Counted from the stretch's first letter, positions 7,716 to 17,134 are shown. The stretch: 64,000 bases of DNA from Hymenobacter nivis (GCF_006439025.1 NZ_RCYZ01000004.1:124001-188000), one strand, 5' to 3'. A program made the numbers and translations. The notes: a model not told the origin generated them from the sequence alone.

Positions 7716-8690
7716 ATGCCTTCGCCGCCGCCCAACCGCCCCGCCCCCCAGGGCCTGCTGCACCCGCGCAACCGGCACCGGGGCCGCTACGATTTCCCGC
7801 AGCTGATCAGCAGCAGCCCGGCGCTGGCCGCCTTCGTGCGGACGAATCCGTTTGGCGACCTGTCGGTGGATTTTGCCAACCCGGTCGCGGTGAAGGCCCT
7901 GAACCAGGCGCTGCTGCGGCACTTCTACGGCGTGGCGCACTGGGATATTCCGGCCGGCTACCTGTGCCCGCCCATCCCCGGCCGGGCCGATTACGTGCAC
8001 CACGTAGCTGATTTGCTGGCCGCGAGCAACGGCGGCGTGGTGCCCCGGGGCCCCGGCGTGCGGGTGCTCGACGTGGGCGTGGGGGCCAACTGCATCTACC
8101 CGCTCATCGGCCACCACGAGTACGGCTGGCAGTTTGTGGGCTCCGACATTGACGCTGTGGCCCTGCGCGCCGCTCAGCAGCTGGTGGCCGCCAACGGGCT
8201 GGCGAAGGCCATCGAGGGCCGCCTGCAACCCGACGCCCGCCGCGTGTTCGACGGCATCATTGGGCCCGGCGAGGTGTTCGACGCCACGCTCTGCAACCCG
8301 CCCTTCCACGCCTCGGCGGCCGAGGCGGCGGCCGGCACCCAGCGCAAAACGGCCAACCTGGGCACCGCCCGGGGCCCCCGGCCGGTGCTCAACTTCGGGG
8401 GCCAGGCGGCCGAGCTGTGGGCCCCGGGCGGCGAGGCGGCCTTCGTGCGCCGCCTGGTGCTGGAAAGCCAGCAGCGCCCCACCGCCTGCTTCTGGTACAC
8501 CACGCTCGTTTCCAAAAAGGAAACATTGCCCGGCCTGCACCGCGCCCTGCACCAGGCCGGGGCCCTGGAAACGCAAACCATCGACATGGCCCAGGGCCAG
8601 AAAAAAAGCCGCCTCGTGGCCTGGACGTTCCTTACGCCCGCCCAGCAAGCCGCCTGGCGCCGCGCCCGCTGGAGCCCCCAGCGGGGCTAA
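7716..8690 (+). CDS. rlmF: 23S rRNA (adenine(1618)-N(6))-methyltransferase RlmF
   Basis: RlmF (324 residues) methylates N6 of A1618 in 23S rRNA using S-adenosylmethionine. The family landmarks are present: [12 protein letters not shown] at the N-terminus, [15 protein letters not shown], the AdoMet-binding [19 protein letters not shown], and the catalytic motif CNPPFH of N6-adenine methyltransferases. The start at 7716 (MPSPPPNRP) fits the family length and follows the promoter box. The segment from 7551 to 7715 translates to low-complexity sequence and is excluded. Confidence 0.92.
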   Translation: MPSPPPNRPAPQGLLHPRNRHRGRYDFPQLISSSPALAAFVRTNPFGDLSVDFANPVAVKALNQALLRHFYGVAHWDIPAGYLCPPIPGRADYVHHVADLLAASNGGVVPRGPGVRVLDVGVGANCIYPLIGHHEYGWQFVGSDIDAVALRAAQQLVAANGLAKAIEGRLQPDARRVFDGIIGPGEVFDATLCNPPFHASAAEAAAGTQRKTANLGTARGPRPVLNFGGQAAELWAPGGEAAFVRRLVLESQQRPTACFWYTTLVSKKETLPGLHRALHQAGALETQTIDMAQGQKKSRLVAWTFLTPAQQAAWRRARWSPQRG

Positions 8691-8730
8691 GCGGCCAGGG
8701 CACCGGGGCCCCGGGCTAGGGCCCTGGCCG

Positions 8731-8738
8731 TACTTTTG
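8731..8738 (+). promoter_or_regulatory. -7 promoter box of the 913-aa protein gene
   Basis: TACTTTTG followed by CCCCC lies 35 nt before the ATG at 8774, identical in form to the box of mtgA. Confidence 0.65.
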
Positions 8739-8773
8739 CCCCCACTTCCCGCTTCCCCCTTTCCATTCCCCGC

Positions 8774-11515
8774 ATGTCCCGCAAGCTTTGGGCGCTGCTC
8801 GTGGCCTTGGCGCTGCTGCTGGCGCTGGCCACCTACGTGTACTACCGCCGCACCGTGGCCGCCGAGCCAGTGGACGCCTACGCCCTGGTGCCCGATGACG
8901 CGGTGCTTGTGCTCACCACCCGCGACCATCCCGCCCTGGTGCGCCACTTGCAGGAAACCCAGCTCTGGGACAACCTCACGGCCGTGCGCTACGTGCAGCA
9001 GGCCGCCGACCACCTGGCCGTGGCCGATAGCCTGGCCGGCGGCAACGGCCGCAACACCAGCCTGCTGGCCCTGCTCGGCCGCAAGCAGGTCGTGACCTCC
9101 GTGCACGTGACGGGCCCCGGCGCGTTCGACGTGCTGTACCAGGTGCCGCTGGCCTCGGTGCGCGAGTACCGGCAGGTGCGCGGCCTGCTCGAAACCCTGG
9201 GCCGCGACCGCCGCTACCGCCTCAGCCAGCGCCTGCTCGACGGGCAGGAGCTGAGCGTACTCACGGAGGTGCGCACCGAAACCAGCCTGACGGTGCTCAA
9301 CTACCGCAACCACCTCATCATGAGCACCAACGCGGGCCTGGTGGAGGCCGTGGTGCAGCGCCTGCGCCACCCCGGGGCCCCCACCGTGCTGGCCCACTTT
9401 GCCGATACCGACGTGCTGCGCCTGCCCGAAATCGACGCCGCGCTGTGGCTGAACTTCCGGCGCCTGCCGCAGCTGCTCGACGTGCTGTTCCGGCCTGCCG
9501 CCCACGCCCGCTTCGACCACCTCGCCACCCTGGCCGCCGACGGCCTGCTGGGCCTGCGCCTCACGGGCCCCGTGGCCGAGCTGGCCGGCTTCGCCAACCC
9601 CGAAACCGCCCGCGGGGCCCTGCAAGCGCAGGTACAGGGGCAGCCGGCCCAGCCTTTTGGGCTGGCCGCCGTGCTGCCCACCCGCACGGCCCTGGTGGTG
9701 CAGCTGGCCGTGCGCCCGCTGGCCCCCGCCGGCCCGGCCGGGCCCGATTCGGTGGGCCTGCGCGTGGCCCTGGATAGCCTGGCGGCCAGCTTCGGGCCCG
9801 AAATGGCGGTGGCCTACCTGGCCGCGGCGGCCCCGGGCGTGGCCCCCGGGCGGCTGGCCTACCTGCGCTGCCCGGCCCCGGCGCGCACCGCCCGCTGGCT
9901 GGGCGAGGTGCGCCGCCGCACGGGCCAGCCGGCGGCCTTCACGCGGGTGGGGGGGTACGAAATCCACCCCCTGGGCGTGGCCATCGGCGGGCTGCTGCGG
10001 CCGCTGCTGGCCCCCGCCGCCCCGGGCGAGGCCGTGCCCGCGCCCGCCGGGGCCCTCGTGGGCGGCTACTTGGTAATGGCCGACGCCGCTACCCTCTCCG
10101 GGGCCCTGGCCGACGTGGGCGCCGGCCTCACCTGGGCCCGCACGCCGGCCTACGCCGCGTTTTTGGCCCACACGCTGCCCCGCGCCCGGCTGGGCATCTA
10201 CCTCGACACGCACAACGCCTGGAACGGCCTGCTCGGGGCCCTCACCGAAGACCGCCGCGCCGGGCTGCTGCGCAACGAAGCCCTGTTCCGGCGCTTCCCC
10301 CAAATGGCCTGGCAGCTGGTGCCCCCGCCCGACGCGGCCGCGCCGGGCGCGCAGTACTTTGGGCGGCTGCTGCTGCACCGGCCCAGCGCGGGCGTGGGGG
10401 CCGTGCTGGCCGGGGCGGGCGAGGCGCGCGGGCTGGCGTTCCCGTCGCCGCTGGTGGGCACGCCGCTGCTGGTGGCCGCGGCCGGCACGCGGGTGCCCGC
10501 CGCCCTGGTGCAGGATTCGGCCGGCGTGGCCTACTTCGTGAGCCCCGACAACGGCGTGGTGTGGGCCGATTCGTTGGGGGCCCCGCTGGTGGGGGCGGGG
10601 CCCCTGGCGGCCGGGCCGGGCGCGGCCGGGGGCCTGGCGCTGGCCGCCGGCCACCGCGTGCACCGCCTGGCCCTGGCCGATGGCCGCGAGGCCCCGCCCT
10701 TCCCCCTCAACCTGCCCGATACCGTGCGCGCCACCGCCCTGCACACCAGCACCCCGGCCGGGGCCGCGCCGCGCCTGCTGGTGGCGGCCGGGGCCCAGGC
10801 CCTGTTCCTGCTTGATGCCGCCGGGCGGCAATACCCGGGCTGGGGCCCCAAGGTGCTCGATTTCCCGCTGGCCGGGGCCCCCGCGCTGCTGAGCGTGGGC
10901 GGGCGCGACGTGGTGGTGTGCCCCCTGCAAAACGGCTACGTGTACGCCTACGACCAGCGCGGGGGCCGGCTGCCGGGCTTCCCGCTCAGCGTGGGGGCCC
11001 GGCTGGCGGGCGGCGTGGCCGTGCAAGCCGCCACCACGCTGGGCCGCACCCGCCTCACCGTCGTCAATCAGCACGGCGAGCTGGTCACCTTCACGCTGGT
11101 GGGCGACGTGCTGGCCCGCCGCCGGGTGGCCACCTGGAGCCGCACAGCTACCTTCCGGCTGGTGCCGGCCACCGGCGGCGGGGCCAGCTACGGCGTGGCC
11201 CGCGACGAGGAAAACGGCCGCTACGACTTTTACCTGCCGCCGCAGGCCGCGCCCGTGGTGTCGCGCCGCTTCGTTACCTCGGGGCCCAAGCCCACCCAGT
11301 TTTTCGACTTCGGCGGCAGCGGGCGGGCGGTGGCCGTGGGCGAGCCGGGCCCCGGCCTGGCCTACGTGTTCGATGCCCAAGGCCGGCTGCTGGGCGGCCA
11401 GCCGCTGGCCAGCACCGGGGCCGGCGTGGGCCTGGCCTACCACGCCGCCACGGGCACCTACCAGTTGGTGCGCCTGGTGGGCCGCGAGCTGCGCCGCACC
11501 GAATTGCGGCCTTAA
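8774..11515 (+). CDS. Membrane-anchored protein of unknown function (DUF3352-like N-terminal part)
   Basis: A 913-residue protein with an N-terminal anchor, MSRKLWALLVALALLLALATYVYY, and the remainder probably periplasmic. The next segment, AYALVPDDAVLVLTTRDHPALVRHL, resembles the start of DUF3352-type proteins of Bacteroidota, an assignment made from memory. The last third (about 560-900) contains repeated strands such as GYVYAYDQRGGRLPGFPL and LAYVFDAQGRLLGGQPL, which look like beta-propeller blades. The gene is extremely GC-rich and full of GGGGCCC motifs, giving many Gly-Ala-Leu and Gly-Ala-Pro triplets. It lies between rlmF and the NadR-like kinase; no operon partner explains it. Confidence 0.8.
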   Translation: MSRKLWALLVALALLLALATYVYYRRTVAAEPVDAYALVPDDAVLVLTTRDHPALVRHLQETQLWDNLTAVRYVQQAADHLAVADSLAGGNGRNTSLLALLGRKQVVTSVHVTGPGAFDVLYQVPLASVREYRQVRGLLETLGRDRRYRLSQRLLDGQELSVLTEVRTETSLTVLNYRNHLIMSTNAGLVEAVVQRLRHPGAPTVLAHFADTDVLRLPEIDAALWLNFRRLPQLLDVLFRPAAHARFDHLATLAADGLLGLRLTGPVAELAGFANPETARGALQAQVQGQPAQPFGLAAVLPTRTALVVQLAVRPLAPAGPAGPDSVGLRVALDSLAASFGPEMAVAYLAAAAPGVAPGRLAYLRCPAPARTARWLGEVRRRTGQPAAFTRVGGYEIHPLGVAIGGLLRPLLAPAAPGEAVPAPAGALVGGYLVMADAATLSGALADVGAGLTWARTPAYAAFLAHTLPRARLGIYLDTHNAWNGLLGALTEDRRAGLLRNEALFRRFPQMAWQLVPPPDAAAPGAQYFGRLLLHRPSAGVGAVLAGAGEARGLAFPSPLVGTPLLVAAAGTRVPAALVQDSAGVAYFVSPDNGVVWADSLGAPLVGAGPLAAGPGAAGGLALAAGHRVHRLALADGREAPPFPLNLPDTVRATALHTSTPAGAAPRLLVAAGAQALFLLDAAGRQYPGWGPKVLDFPLAGAPALLSVGGRDVVVCPLQNGYVYAYDQRGGRLPGFPLSVGARLAGGVAVQAATTLGRTRLTVVNQHGELVTFTLVGDVLARRRVATWSRTATFRLVPATGGGASYGVARDEENGRYDFYLPPQAAPVVSRRFVTSGPKPTQFFDFGGSGRAVAVGEPGPGLAYVFDAQGRLLGGQPLASTGAGVGLAYHAATGTYQLVRLVGRELRRTELRP

Positions 11516-11536
11516 TGTTGGCCGCCGCCGGCAGTA

Positions 11537-11544
11537 TATCTTTG
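11537..11544 (+). promoter_or_regulatory. -7 promoter box of the NadR-like kinase gene
   Basis: TATCTTTG matches TAnnTTTG and lies 64 nt before the ATG at 11609. The leader between them is AT-rich (11553-11605), unlike the flanking genes. Confidence 0.6.
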
Positions 11545-11608
11545 CGCATGTTAGCTATTGTGCCTATTCATTTGGTTGATTGTCAATATTTTAAATAAAA
11601 ATAACGCG

Positions 11609-12145
11609 ATGGTACCAGCCACTTCCTCCCCGGCCGCCCCGGCCCGCATTGTGCTGTTGGGCGCCGAAAGCACCGGCAAAACCACCCTGTGCCGCGCCCT
11701 GGCCGCCGCCTACAGCACCGCGTGGGTGCCCGAGTACGGCCGCCAGCTCACCGAAGAAAAGATGGGGGCCCTCACCTTCGCCGACCACCTGCTCATCGCC
11801 CAGCGCCACCTCGAGCTGGAAGAAGAGCAAGTGGCCCAGGCGCGGCGGTTTTTGTTCGTCGATACCAACGCCATCACCACCGCCCTCTACTCGTATTATT
11901 ACTACCAGCGTTGCGACCCGGCCCTGCTCCAGCTGGCCCGCGCCTGCCGCCTGCGCTACGCGCACACTATTGTGTGCCAGCCGTCCATCCCCTTCGAGGC
12001 CGACGGCTGGCGGGGCCCCGAGGCGCTGCGCAACGTGCAGCAGGGCACCACGCTGATGCAGCTCGATTTGCTGGGCATTCCCTACACCTGCGTCGAGGGC
12101 TCGGTGGCCGAGCGTGTGCGGCAGGTGCGCGCCGTGCTGGGGTAG
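11609..12145 (+). CDS. NadR-like P-loop ATPase/kinase (ribosylnicotinamide kinase-like)
   Basis: This 178-residue protein carries the Walker A motif GAESTGKTTL near residue 14, followed by WVPEYGRQL, LFVDTNAITT and QPSIPFEADGWRG. These are features of the kinase domain of NadR (AAA_28 type), which phosphorylates nicotinamide riboside in NAD salvage. Only the kinase domain is present: there is no adenylyltransferase or repressor domain, so it resembles the stand-alone Bacteroidota form. The ATG at 11609 is chosen because the upstream extension translates an AT-rich leader. Confidence 0.82.
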   Translation: MVPATSSPAAPARIVLLGAESTGKTTLCRALAAAYSTAWVPEYGRQLTEEKMGALTFADHLLIAQRHLELEEEQVAQARRFLFVDTNAITTALYSYYYYQRCDPALLQLARACRLRYAHTIVCQPSIPFEADGWRGPEALRNVQQGTTLMQLDLLGIPYTCVEGSVAERVRQVRAVLG

Positions 12146-12256
12146 CCAGCCCGGGGCCCCAGGGGAGGAGGCGGGCAATCATTTTGCGCCGAAACGGGTT
12201 GTGTGTAACAACCGCTGTTACTATGGCGCGGCCGCTATCCTTTCTCCCTGTTTCCT

Positions 12257-13306
12257 ATGGCTACTACCCCCGCTTCTCCCATTGCTTTTTCGGTGCTCGA
12301 TTTGGCCCCCATTGCGGCCGGCACCACCCCCGCCGATACCTTCCGCCACAGCCTGGACCTGGCCCAGCAGGTCGAAAAGCAGGGCTACACCCGCTACTGG
12401 CTCTCCGAGCACCACAACATGGCCAGCGTGGCCAGCGCCGCCCCGGTGGTGCTGATGGGCTACCTGGCCGGCGGCACCACCACGCTGCGCCTGGGCTCGG
12501 GCGGCATCATGCTGCCCAACCACGCCCCGCTGGTGGTGGCCGAGCAAATCGGCACGTTGGCCACGCTCTACCCCGGCCGCATCGACCTGGGCCTGGGCCG
12601 GGCCCCGGGCTCCGACCAGGCCACGGCGCAGGCCATCCGGGGCAGCCGCTTCGGCGGGGCCCAGGATTTCCCGCGCGATGTGCAGCAGCTGCAAACCTAC
12701 TTTTCGGCCGCCAACAGCACCGCTGCCGTGCGCGCCATCCCTGGCGAGGGGCTGGAGGTACCGATTTACATCCTGGGCTCCAGCACCGACAGCGCCTACC
12801 TGGCGGCGGCCCTGGGCCTGCCCTACGCCTTCGCCAGCCACTTCGCGCCGGCCCAGCTCATGGCGGCGCTGGACATCTACCGCCAAAACTTCCGGCCCTC
12901 GGCCGCCTTGGCCCAGCCCTACGCCATTGCCTGCGTAAACGTGGTGGCCGCCGCCACCGACGCCGAGGCGCAGTGGCTCTCCACGTCGCTCCAGCAGTTC
13001 ATGCTGGGCGTCATCTCGGGCCGCCCCGCGCCGCTGGCCCCGCCCGTCGAGTCGATGGCCGGCCTCTGGGGCCCCGCCCAGCAGCACGCCGTGCAGCAGA
13101 TGCTGGCCTACTCCTTTGTGGGCGGCCCGGCCACGCTGCAAGCCGATTTCCAGGAATTCATCGACGAAACGCAGGTCAACGAAATCATGGCCGTGTCCAA
13201 CATCTTCAGCCACGAAGCCCGCGTTCAGTCGTACGCCATCCTGGCCGATGTGCTTCGCGGCATCGCCCAGCCCGAAGCCGAAAGCCAGCTGGCGTTCAAG
13301 GGGTAA
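12257..13306 (+). CDS. LLM class flavin-dependent oxidoreductase (luciferase-like monooxygenase)
   Basis: A 349-residue bacterial luciferase-family TIM barrel. The start MATTPASPIAFSVLDLAPI is typical of the MsnO8-type LLM subgroup, followed by YWLSEHHNMA, LRLGSGGIMLPNHAPLVVAEQ, GRIDLGLGRAPG and IYILGSST, the usual flavin and substrate-pocket segments. These enzymes use reduced FMN and oxygen; the substrate is unknown. It is followed by a strong bidirectional terminator shared with corA. Confidence 0.9.
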   Translation: MATTPASPIAFSVLDLAPIAAGTTPADTFRHSLDLAQQVEKQGYTRYWLSEHHNMASVASAAPVVLMGYLAGGTTTLRLGSGGIMLPNHAPLVVAEQIGTLATLYPGRIDLGLGRAPGSDQATAQAIRGSRFGGAQDFPRDVQQLQTYFSAANSTAAVRAIPGEGLEVPIYILGSSTDSAYLAAALGLPYAFASHFAPAQLMAALDIYRQNFRPSAALAQPYAIACVNVVAAATDAEAQWLSTSLQQFMLGVISGRPAPLAPPVESMAGLWGPAQQHAVQQMLAYSFVGGPATLQADFQEFIDETQVNEIMAVSNIFSHEARVQSYAILADVLRGIAQPEAESQLAFKG

Positions 13307-13340
13307 GTAGCTGGAAAATAGTTGCTTGATACCCAATAAG

Positions 13341-13400
13341 TAGGGCCCCCAGGGCGGCGATACGAGGAATGTGTCGCCGCCCTGGGGGCCCTATTTTTTT
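13341..13400. terminator. Bidirectional terminator between the LLM oxidoreductase and corA
   Basis: A perfect 20-bp stem (13341-13360 and 13374-13393) with a 13-nt loop, starting TAGGGCCCCCAGGGCGGCGA, is followed by seven T on the plus strand. It sits between two convergent stop codons. Confidence 0.9.
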
Positions 13401-13412
13401 AAAGCACCTGCC

Positions 13413-14570
13413 CTAATCGTTGCTCGACAGCCAGCCTTTGCGCCAGAAATAATACAGCTGGCCGGCCACGATGAGGGCCAGCAAGGCCAGCAGGGCGGGG
13501 TAGCCCCAGGGCTGGTACAGCTCGGGCATATTGAGGGGCATTACGTGGCCGTGGCCGTCTTCGCGCTGGAAGTTCATGCCGTAGAGGCCCACCACGAAGC
13601 TCAGCGGGATGAAGATGGAGCTGATGATGGTCAGCACCTTCATCACCTCGTTCATGCGGTTGCTCTGGTCGGAGAGGAACAGGTCGGCCAGGCTGCTGAT
13701 GTTGTCGCGGTAGCTCTCGGCCAGGTCCAGGGCCTGGATGGCGTGGTCGTAGCAGTCGCGGTAGTAGGTTTTGATTTCCTCGGGCATCACCTCGTCGGGC
13801 AGGCGCAGGATCTCCGCAATCTTGTCGCGCTCGGGGTACACCAGGCGGCGGAAGCGCACCACGCTTTTCTTCACTTGCAGGATGCGGCTGAGCAGCCGCC
13901 GCTCGCGCCGGGCCACAAAAATGCTGTCCTCCAGCTCCTCAATGTAGTCGCCGATGGCCGCCATCGTGGGGTAGTAATGGTCGAGTACCACGTCGGTGAG
14001 GGCGTAGGCGAGGTAGGCGATGGGGCGGCGGCGGAGCTGGCTGCTGGGGCCCCGCAGGCGGTTGCGCAGCACCTCCAGGCAATCCTGGTAGTCGTCCTGA
14101 AACGTGAGCACGTAGTTGGGCCCCGTGAAGATGGAGAGCTGGTCGTCGTCGATTTCGAGGCTCTCGGTGAACTCCGTCATGCGCGACACCATGAACAGGC
14201 GGTTGTCGTCGAACACCTCCACCTTGGCCCGTTGGTAATCGCCGAGCACGTCCTCCATCTGGAGCGGGTGCAGGTTAAAGTTTTCCATGATGCGCTCGAG
14301 CAGCGGCAGGTCGCCGTAGCCGCGCACGTCGAGCCAGTACTTGCGCTCGGGGGCCGTGCGGATGGCTTCGAGCAGCTCGTCGTAGCGGCCCGTATACTCG
14401 GCCTCGTCGCAGCCTTCCTCGTCGTAGGCCATCAGAAACAGGCGCGGCGTGGGGGCCCCGGGGCGCACGGTGAGGGTGCCCGGTTTCTGGCCCACGTGCT
14501 GGGCGCGGCTTTCGCGCAGGGCGGCGCGGTCGGCGTCGGTGGCGGGAAGCGACAATTCAGGGGGAGCCAT
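13413..14570 (-). CDS. corA: Magnesium/cobalt transporter CorA
   Basis: CorA (385 residues) is a pentameric inner-membrane channel for Mg2+ or Co2+. The long cytoplasmic N-terminal domain ends in two membrane segments at the C-terminus, the first closed by the signature YGMNF (in VVGLYGMNF). The acidic loop after GMNF and the basic C-terminal tail WRKGWLSSND match the family. The start at 14570 (MAPPELSLPATDADRA) is preferred to an ATG at 14675, whose extension overlaps the promoter of the divergent gene. Confidence 0.93.
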   Translation of the reverse strand: MAPPELSLPATDADRAALRESRAQHVGQKPGTLTVRPGAPTPRLFLMAYDEEGCDEAEYTGRYDELLEAIRTAPERKYWLDVRGYGDLPLLERIMENFNLHPLQMEDVLGDYQRAKVEVFDDNRLFMVSRMTEFTESLEIDDDQLSIFTGPNYVLTFQDDYQDCLEVLRNRLRGPSSQLRRRPIAYLAYALTDVVLDHYYPTMAAIGDYIEELEDSIFVARRERRLLSRILQVKKSVVRFRRLVYPERDKIAEILRLPDEVMPEEIKTYYRDCYDHAIQALDLAESYRDNISSLADLFLSDQSNRMNEVMKVLTIISSIFIPLSFVVGLYGMNFQREDGHGHVMPLNMPELYQPWGYPALLALLALIVAGQLYYFWRKGWLSSND

Positions 14571-14598
14571 GCGGAAGGAGCGGGGAAGAAAGTTGGCG

Positions 14599-14605
14599 CA
14601 AAATA
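14599..14605 (-). promoter_or_regulatory. -7 promoter box of corA
   Basis: On the minus strand TATTTTG, a one-base-short form of TAnnTTTG, lies 28 nt before the ATG at 14570. It is back to back with the box at 14650 for the divergent gene. Confidence 0.45.
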
Positions 14606-14649
14606 CGCCGCTGGGGCCCCGGGGTTGGGGCGGGGCCCCGGCCGGGCCG

Positions 14650-14656
14650 TACTTTG
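14650..14656 (+). promoter_or_regulatory. -7 promoter box of the FemAB/GNAT-like gene
   Basis: TACTTTG lies 20 nt before the GTG at 14677. Its position supports a start downstream of it. Confidence 0.5.
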
Positions 14657-14676
14657 CCGGGCTATTTCCGCGCACC

Positions 14677-15669
14677 GTGTCCGTTTCCGAGCCGTTTTCT
14701 GTTGTTGAAGCCGGGGCCGCCCCGCGGGTGTGGGCCCCGGGCCCCGGGCCCCGCGCCGCCGCCCCGCGCCACCCGCTGGCCTTCGCGCCGCTGCTGTTTC
14801 TGGCGCCCGCGCACCAGGCCTTGCAGCCCCCGGCGGGCCCCGTGCTCAGCTTTTACCTGGAAGACGGGGCCCGCACCGTGGCCCAGCTGCACGCCCTGGC
14901 CGACCCCGCCACCGGCCTGGCCCGCAGCCCGGGGCAGGCCCCGTTTGGGGGGGCGCAGCTGGCCCCGGGCCTGGGCGTGGGGGCGGTGCACGCCCTGTTC
15001 GAGGCGGCCGAGGCGGCGTTGCGTGGCCTCAGGCAGCGGCGGCTGGCGGTGCGCGGCTACCCCTTTTGCTACGACCCCGCCGGGGCCGCCGCCCTGGCCG
15101 AGGCCCTGCGCCAGCGCGGCTACCGCGTGGCCCTGGCCGAGCAGAACTACCACCTCGACCTGGCCCAGGATTACGCCGCTGGCCTGCACCCCTCCGAGCG
15201 GCGGCGCCTGCACAAGTGCGCCCGCCACGGCCTGGTGGTGGAGCAGGAGCACCGCTGGTTTCTGCCGCGGGCCCACGCCTTTATCAGCGCGTGCCGGCAG
15301 GAGCGGGGGCAGGCCCAGCCGCTGCCCTTGGCCCGGCTGGAGGCGTTGTTCGAGGCGTTCCCCGACGACTATTTCCTGTTTTCGGTGCGGGCCCCTAGCG
15401 GCGAGTGGGCGGCCCTCACGGTGGCCGTGCGCGTGAGCGAAACGGTGCTCTACAACTTTTACCCCGCCAGCCCGCTCAGCCAAAACGCCCTGAGCCCGGT
15501 GGTGCTCCTCAACGAGGGCCTGCACGCCTTTGCGCGGGCCAGCGGCATGGCCGTGCTCGACTTGGGCACCTCCACGCTGCCCGAGGGGCCCAACGTATCG
15601 CTGCTGCGCTTCAAGCGCCACCTGGGGGCCACCGCCGGCCTGCGCCTGAGCTGGGAAAAGGCCCTCTGA
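14677..15669 (+). CDS. GNAT/FemAB-like acyltransferase, probably surface-polysaccharide related
   Basis: This protein of about 330 residues has the two-lobed pattern of FemAB-type or BioF2-like acyltransferases: LRQRRLAVRGYPFCYDP, then ALRQRGYRVALAEQNYHLDL, LHPSERRRLHKCARHGLVVE, and a C-terminal lobe with VLYNFYPASPLSQNALSPV, LGTSTLPEGP and LRFKRHLGA. Such proteins transfer acyl or aminoacyl groups and are often found in polysaccharide loci. The GTG at 14677 is chosen because it follows the promoter box; longer in-frame starts overlap corA's promoter. The adjacent flippase and glycosyltransferase support a role in glycan modification. Confidence 0.75.
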   Translation: MSVSEPFSVVEAGAAPRVWAPGPGPRAAAPRHPLAFAPLLFLAPAHQALQPPAGPVLSFYLEDGARTVAQLHALADPATGLARSPGQAPFGGAQLAPGLGVGAVHALFEAAEAALRGLRQRRLAVRGYPFCYDPAGAAALAEALRQRGYRVALAEQNYHLDLAQDYAAGLHPSERRRLHKCARHGLVVEQEHRWFLPRAHAFISACRQERGQAQPLPLARLEALFEAFPDDYFLFSVRAPSGEWAALTVAVRVSETVLYNFYPASPLSQNALSPVVLLNEGLHAFARASGMAVLDLGTSTLPEGPNVSLLRFKRHLGATAGLRLSWEKAL

Positions 15670-15778
15670 GCCCAGTAGCAAAGAATTGCGCGGCGGTTGA
15701 AAACCAATGGCCTGCCCGTTTTCGATATTTGCTTTTGCCGGCCGTCCCGAACATAAACAAAGCCCTGGTTGTCTAGCC

Positions 15779-15794
15779 GCGACTGCGCAGTCGC
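15779..15794. repeat. Perfect 16-bp palindrome before the flippase gene
   Basis: GCGACTGCGCAGTCGC is perfectly self-complementary and lies 39 bp upstream of the ATG at 15833. The flanking TAGCCGCGACTGCGCAGTCG loosely resembles one hairpin of the REPIN-like elements at 1233 and 29955, so it may be a solitary, diverged copy. An operator role is the alternative. Confidence 0.5.
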
Positions 15795-15832
15795 CCCGCA
15801 ATGAACCAGCCCATCAGCACCTTCCCGATTTA

Positions 15833-17125
15833 ATGGCCCCGCCTATTTCGTCTGCCCGCGCCGTGCCCGTGTGGCGAAGCTTTGTGCGGGGCGCGCTGGG
15901 CACCGGCGTGGGGCTGGCGGCGCGGGCGGCGGGGGCCATTGCCGTGGGTAAATTAGTGGCTACCCACGCCCCGGCGGGGGGCCTCACGCTGCTGGCGCAG
16001 GTGCAGGGCGTGATGGCCCTGCTCACCACGCTGCCCATCGACGGCACCCACGTAGGCCTGGTGAAGTACCTGGCCCCGCTGCCGCCCGGCAGCCGCCGCT
16101 ACCGGGCGTGGCTGGGCGCGGCGGGGGCCCTAAACGTGGCCGCGCTGGTGCTGGGCGCAGCGGTATTGTTCGGGTGGCCGGGGCTGGCGGCCACCCCCAC
16201 GCAGCGCGCCGTGCTGGTGGCCGGCGTGGCCCTGAACACGGCGCAGGCCCTGCTGGGCACGGCGCTGCTGGCCGCCGGCCGGCTGCGGGCCTACGTGGGG
16301 CTGGCCGTGGCCACGGCCGCGCTGGGCACCGCGGGCGTGGCCGCCGGCCTGGGCCCCGGGCCCCACTGGCCGCTGCCCACCGTGCTGCTGGCCTACGCCG
16401 TGGGCCAAGGCTTGGCCGTGGTGCCCGCGCTGGTAATGGCCGGCCGGGCTGGCGTGCTGCGGGGCCTGGGCCACTGGGTGGCCCCCAGCCGGGCGGCGCT
16501 GCGGGGCCTGGCGCAGTTTGGGCTGATGGCCGTGGGCAACATCGTGTTTGGGCGGGCTGTGGACGTGGCCGTGCGGGCCGCGCTGCTGAACCACTTCGGC
16601 CCGGCCCGCACCGACGTGTGGCAGGCCGCCGCCAAGCTCTCCGACAACTACACCATGGTGGTGGCCGCTGTGCTCAGCAGCGTGTTTTACCCGCAGCTGG
16701 CGGCGCTGGCGGGGCAGCCCGCGGCGGCCCGCGCCTACCTGCGCGGGGTGCTGGGGGTGCTGGCCCCGGCGCTGGCCGTGGCCCTGGGAATCGTATTTGT
16801 GGCCCGCGACTGGTTGCTGCCGCTGTTTTTTTCGCCGCGGCTGCTGGCGGCGCGGGAGTTGCTGGCCCCGCAAGTACTGGGCGACTGGGCCAAATTTTTG
16901 AGCTGGGTGTTCATTTTTCAGCTCACGGCCCGGGCCCGCACCGGGCGCTACGTGGCCGTGCAGGCGGCCTCGGCAGTGCTCTACGCGGGACTGCTGGCGG
17001 GGCTGGTGCCGGCCCTGGGCCTGGCGGGCGCGGTGTGGGCCCACGCCCTGCGCTACGGGGCCCTGCTGCTGGGGTGCGTTTTCTTCTGGCTGCGCAGCGG
17101 GCGCCAGGAGCTGGGCCAAGGGTAG
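15833..17125 (+). CDS. Wzx-type polysaccharide flippase (MOP superfamily)
   Basis: A 430-residue polytopic inner-membrane protein with roughly 10-12 hydrophobic segments. FVRGALGTGVGLAARAAGAI, ALLTTLPIDGTHVGLVKYLA and the mid-protein VWQAAAKLSDNYTMVVAAVLSS resemble WzxE and O-antigen flippases, which move undecaprenyl-linked oligosaccharides across the inner membrane. The start MAPPISSARAVPVW at 15833 is preferred; an in-frame ATG at 15707 adds low-complexity sequence containing the palindrome. It is followed by a glycosyltransferase and a polytopic protein on the same strand. Confidence 0.8.
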   Translation: MAPPISSARAVPVWRSFVRGALGTGVGLAARAAGAIAVGKLVATHAPAGGLTLLAQVQGVMALLTTLPIDGTHVGLVKYLAPLPPGSRRYRAWLGAAGALNVAALVLGAAVLFGWPGLAATPTQRAVLVAGVALNTAQALLGTALLAAGRLRAYVGLAVATAALGTAGVAAGLGPGPHWPLPTVLLAYAVGQGLAVVPALVMAGRAGVLRGLGHWVAPSRAALRGLAQFGLMAVGNIVFGRAVDVAVRAALLNHFGPARTDVWQAAAKLSDNYTMVVAAVLSSVFYPQLAALAGQPAAARAYLRGVLGVLAPALAVALGIVFVARDWLLPLFFSPRLLAARELLAPQVLGDWAKFLSWVFIFQLTARARTGRYVAVQAASAVLYAGLLAGLVPALGLAGAVWAHALRYGALLLGCVFFWLRSGRQELGQG

Positions 17126-17134
17126 GGCACCGCG

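Noticed and set aside
8687..11443. A 918-residue open frame antisense to the 913-aa protein gene
   Set aside because: Very GC-rich coding sequence with strong third-position bias leaves the complementary frame free of stops. Its translation is Gly/Ala/His/Gln-rich without motifs, and it has no promoter box.
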